Source: JAAYDY01 sp964500225
GTDB lineage: Bacteria > Planctomycetota > Phycisphaerae > FEN-1346 > JAACEH01
Length of the DNA: 29,673 nt
Reading direction: 5' to 3'
Assembly: GCA_964500225.1 (NCBI GenBank)
Contig: CAZCOA010000036.1
Coordinates: 1 to 29,673, forward strand
A program made the translations under genes and the position numbers. The notes under the pieces are model-generated. The model did no database searches and had not been told where the DNA came from. It saw only the letters and a program-made list of their open reading frames with translations. Below, in pieces: positions 29,471-29,673 of the stretch (its first letter is position 1; every line of letters begins with the position of its first letter).

Positions 29471-29673
29471 TCACGCCACGTTCAGGGCGGCCAGGCGTGA
29501 ACGGACCTCGGCCGTCAGGTACGCAGCGGTATCGGCCACGGGCACCTTGACGGTCTCGCCCGAGGCGCGGTCGCGGATTTCGAACACCCCTTCCTTTAGG
29601 CCGCGGCCGCCGATGGTCACGCGAAGCGGCACGCCGATCAGGTCGGCGTCGTTGAACTTCACGCCGGCCCGCG
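29471..29673 (-). CDS. proS: Prolyl-tRNA synthetase, C-terminal fragment cut by the window edge
   Basis: Only the last 67 residues lie in the window. The reading frame is open to the edge, and the first visible residues are RAGVKFNDADLIGVPLRVTI, followed by GGRGLKEGVFEIRDR. This is the anticodon-binding domain of bacterial-type ProS, whose E. coli counterpart reads DLIGIPHRIVIGDRNL. ProS charges tRNA-Pro with proline in the cytoplasm. The protein ends ...YLTAEVRSRLAALNVA. Nothing suggests truncation other than the window edge. Confidence 0.9.
   Translation of the reverse strand, partial: RAGVKFNDADLIGVPLRVTIGGRGLKEGVFEIRDRASGETVKVPVADTAAYLTAEVRSRLAALNVA

Overview
The window is a GC-rich bacterial chromosome fragment whose best fit is the phylum Planctomycetota, probably a Phycisphaerae-like lineage from a metagenome or draft assembly (one 100-N scaffold gap). 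The reasons are indirect: a large division and cell wall (dcw) cluster with diaminopimelate-type peptidoglycan enzymes but no ftsA or ftsZ after ftsQ, a PEP-CTERM secreted protein, a DUF4416 protein, and high GC with frequent GTG starts. No rRNA, tRNA, transposase or CRISPR array was seen. All genes except one lie on the minus strand, so the window reads from right to left.

Right edge (29673 to 27610): the 3' end of proS, then a two-gene DarT/DarG DNA ADP-ribosylation toxin-antitoxin module. Next (27553 to 23536) is a tightly coupled envelope set with two 4-base stop/start overlaps: a DUF4416 protein, a WecA-type polyprenyl-phosphate sugar-1-phosphate transferase, and an O-antigen ligase/polymerase-like membrane protein with a TPR-like tail. 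A large RDD-domain membrane protein with a big soluble segment follows (23329 to 21548). A lone PEP-CTERM protein (20902 to 20246) sits between two roughly 650-base non-coding stretches and ends in a strong nested hairpin.

The dcw cluster occupies 19592 to 3301 in the order mraZ, an 86-residue unknown, rsmH, a triple-LysM membrane protein, ftsL-like, ftsI, murE, murF, mraY, ftsW, murG, murC, murB, ddl, ftsQ. murD is missing from its usual place between mraY and ftsW. A six-helix membrane protein of unknown function follows ftsQ where ftsA and ftsZ often lie. The mraZ promoter carries GTGG repeats at an exact 10-base period, the arrangement expected of MraZ autoregulatory sites. MurE, MurF and MurC (with Ddl supplying D-Ala-D-Ala) build the muropeptide, MurB makes UDP-MurNAc, MraY and MurG make lipid II, and FtsW/FtsI polymerise and cross-link it at the septum with FtsL/FtsQ.

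Left edge (2445 to 99): the only plus-strand gene, an LpxL/HtrB-family acyltransferase with its own promoter, and a divergent gene for a tail-anchored zinc-ribbon protein of unknown function.

The clearest points for a second look are the MraZ operator array, the possible attenuator just after mraZ, the LysM gene inside a division cluster without ftsZ nearby, unusual active-site residues in MurB and MurG, the DarTG module, and the under-sized gap in ddl.
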